From contig NZ_JAVIWQ010000002.1 of assembly GCF_034313965.1 (NCBI RefSeq), positions 124,001-188,000 on the forward strand: DNA of 64,000 nt, written 5' to 3'. This document shows, in pieces, positions 63,730 to 64,000 of the stretch. This DNA is from Herbaspirillum sp. RTI4 (GTDB lineage Bacteria; Pseudomonadota; Gammaproteobacteria; Burkholderiales; Burkholderiaceae_D). A program made the translations under genes and the position numbers. The notes under the pieces were generated by a model, which did not search any database, was not told the DNA's origin, and worked only from the letters and a program-made list of their open reading frames with translations. The stretch's first letter is position 1. Each line of letters starts with the position of its first letter.

Positions 63730-64000
63730 GCGGTCTCCGTGCCAAAAAGGATGTTTTTGGTAATGCACTGTCGGGAGAGCCTGCGGAAATAGAAACCTGA
63801 ACAGACTCCCAGTGCGTCGAAACGCTAGCGCCTCGTGAGCGCCGCGTTATCTACAATTTATGCGCCAGACACTATCACAAGCACCGTCTGCTTACTATGC
63901 GCGGCGCAATACATGACAGGATGGACAAAGCGGCAAGAGAGGGCCGAAAACACATTGTGTAAGCGCTGTAACAACGCGTAACTGCTTTAGGAAGGTAAGG
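63730..64000. other. Right-edge upstream region
   Basis: 271 bases upstream of the oxidoreductase gene. No gene, repeat or clear regulatory site is seen. It may include the promoter of a divergent gene beyond the window. Confidence 0.5.

Overview
The window looks like a chromosomal segment of a betaproteobacterium, most likely Burkholderiales and perhaps Oxalobacteraceae. The reasons are moderate-to-high GC, the pilMNOPQ-aroK-aroB-dgt gene order, dsbC beside a UbiH-type monooxygenase, minCDE near hemA-prfA-prmC, and a very large indolepyruvate ferredoxin oxidoreductase. The family placement is inference from gene content. Almost all genes are housekeeping or metabolic. The unusual material lies between them. 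Layout: 1-1.6 kb holds the end of a DsbA-like isomerase gene and an RNA methyltransferase. 1.7-2.76 kb is an eight-copy 131-135 bp tandem array. 2.8-10.6 kb is an iron-acquisition locus with two Fur-like boxes between divergent arms. The minus arm encodes PepSY, DUF2271, DUF4198, ApbE and a membrane-tethered NADPH flavoreductase. The plus arm encodes a TonB-dependent receptor and a PKHD hydroxylase. The DUF2271 protein carries an ApbE-type flavinylation motif, so the minus arm reads as a trans-membrane flavin electron relay for reducing imported ferric-siderophore. 10.8-18.3 kb is the pilMNOPQ cluster with overlapping genes, then an aroK-aroB fusion and dgt. 18.5-25 kb holds a DUF5610 protein, tex, pth, dsbC and the monooxygenase. 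25.1-26.9 kb has tRNA-Phe followed by an AT-rich patch with an SRA-like/HNH nuclease and an IS66 remnant. 27-33 kb holds a MocR-type regulator and an acetaldehyde dehydrogenase/DUF779 pair facing an AcoR-like sigma-54 activator.

34.6-50.5 kb is a purine uptake and degradation region: 5'-nucleotidase, adenine deaminase, PuuD, a GntR-family regulator, PuuE, a 2-oxoglutarate oxygenase, a BMP-type ABC importer, a Tsx-like outer-membrane channel and its binding protein. 50.7-60 kb holds minCDE, a degenerate response regulator, hemA, prfA, dsbB, prmC and a TPR/glycosyltransferase-like protein. 60.1-63.7 kb is indolepyruvate ferredoxin oxidoreductase.

The most striking feature is a dispersed family of four intergenic loci: 21822-22288, 38157-39025, 43509-44063 and 56062-56935. 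Each is a tandem-repeat array closed at both ends by inverted copies of the same 55-58 bp two-hairpin element. The arrays are unrelated in unit length (98 bp, 7 bp, 40-41 bp and 134 bp), yet the borders are shared. Border stems change sequence with compensatory changes, so the hairpin structure appears to be what is conserved. In two loci the repeat unit contains part of the border, which suggests that the arrays grow out of it. The 7-bp locus is about 101 consecutive in-register heptamers, nearly all NNNCGGG, which is an exceptionally long G3N4 track with G-quadruplex potential. Together they look like REPIN/BIME-like or MITE-like elements that nucleate tandem arrays. I could not search for a matching transposase or for copies elsewhere.
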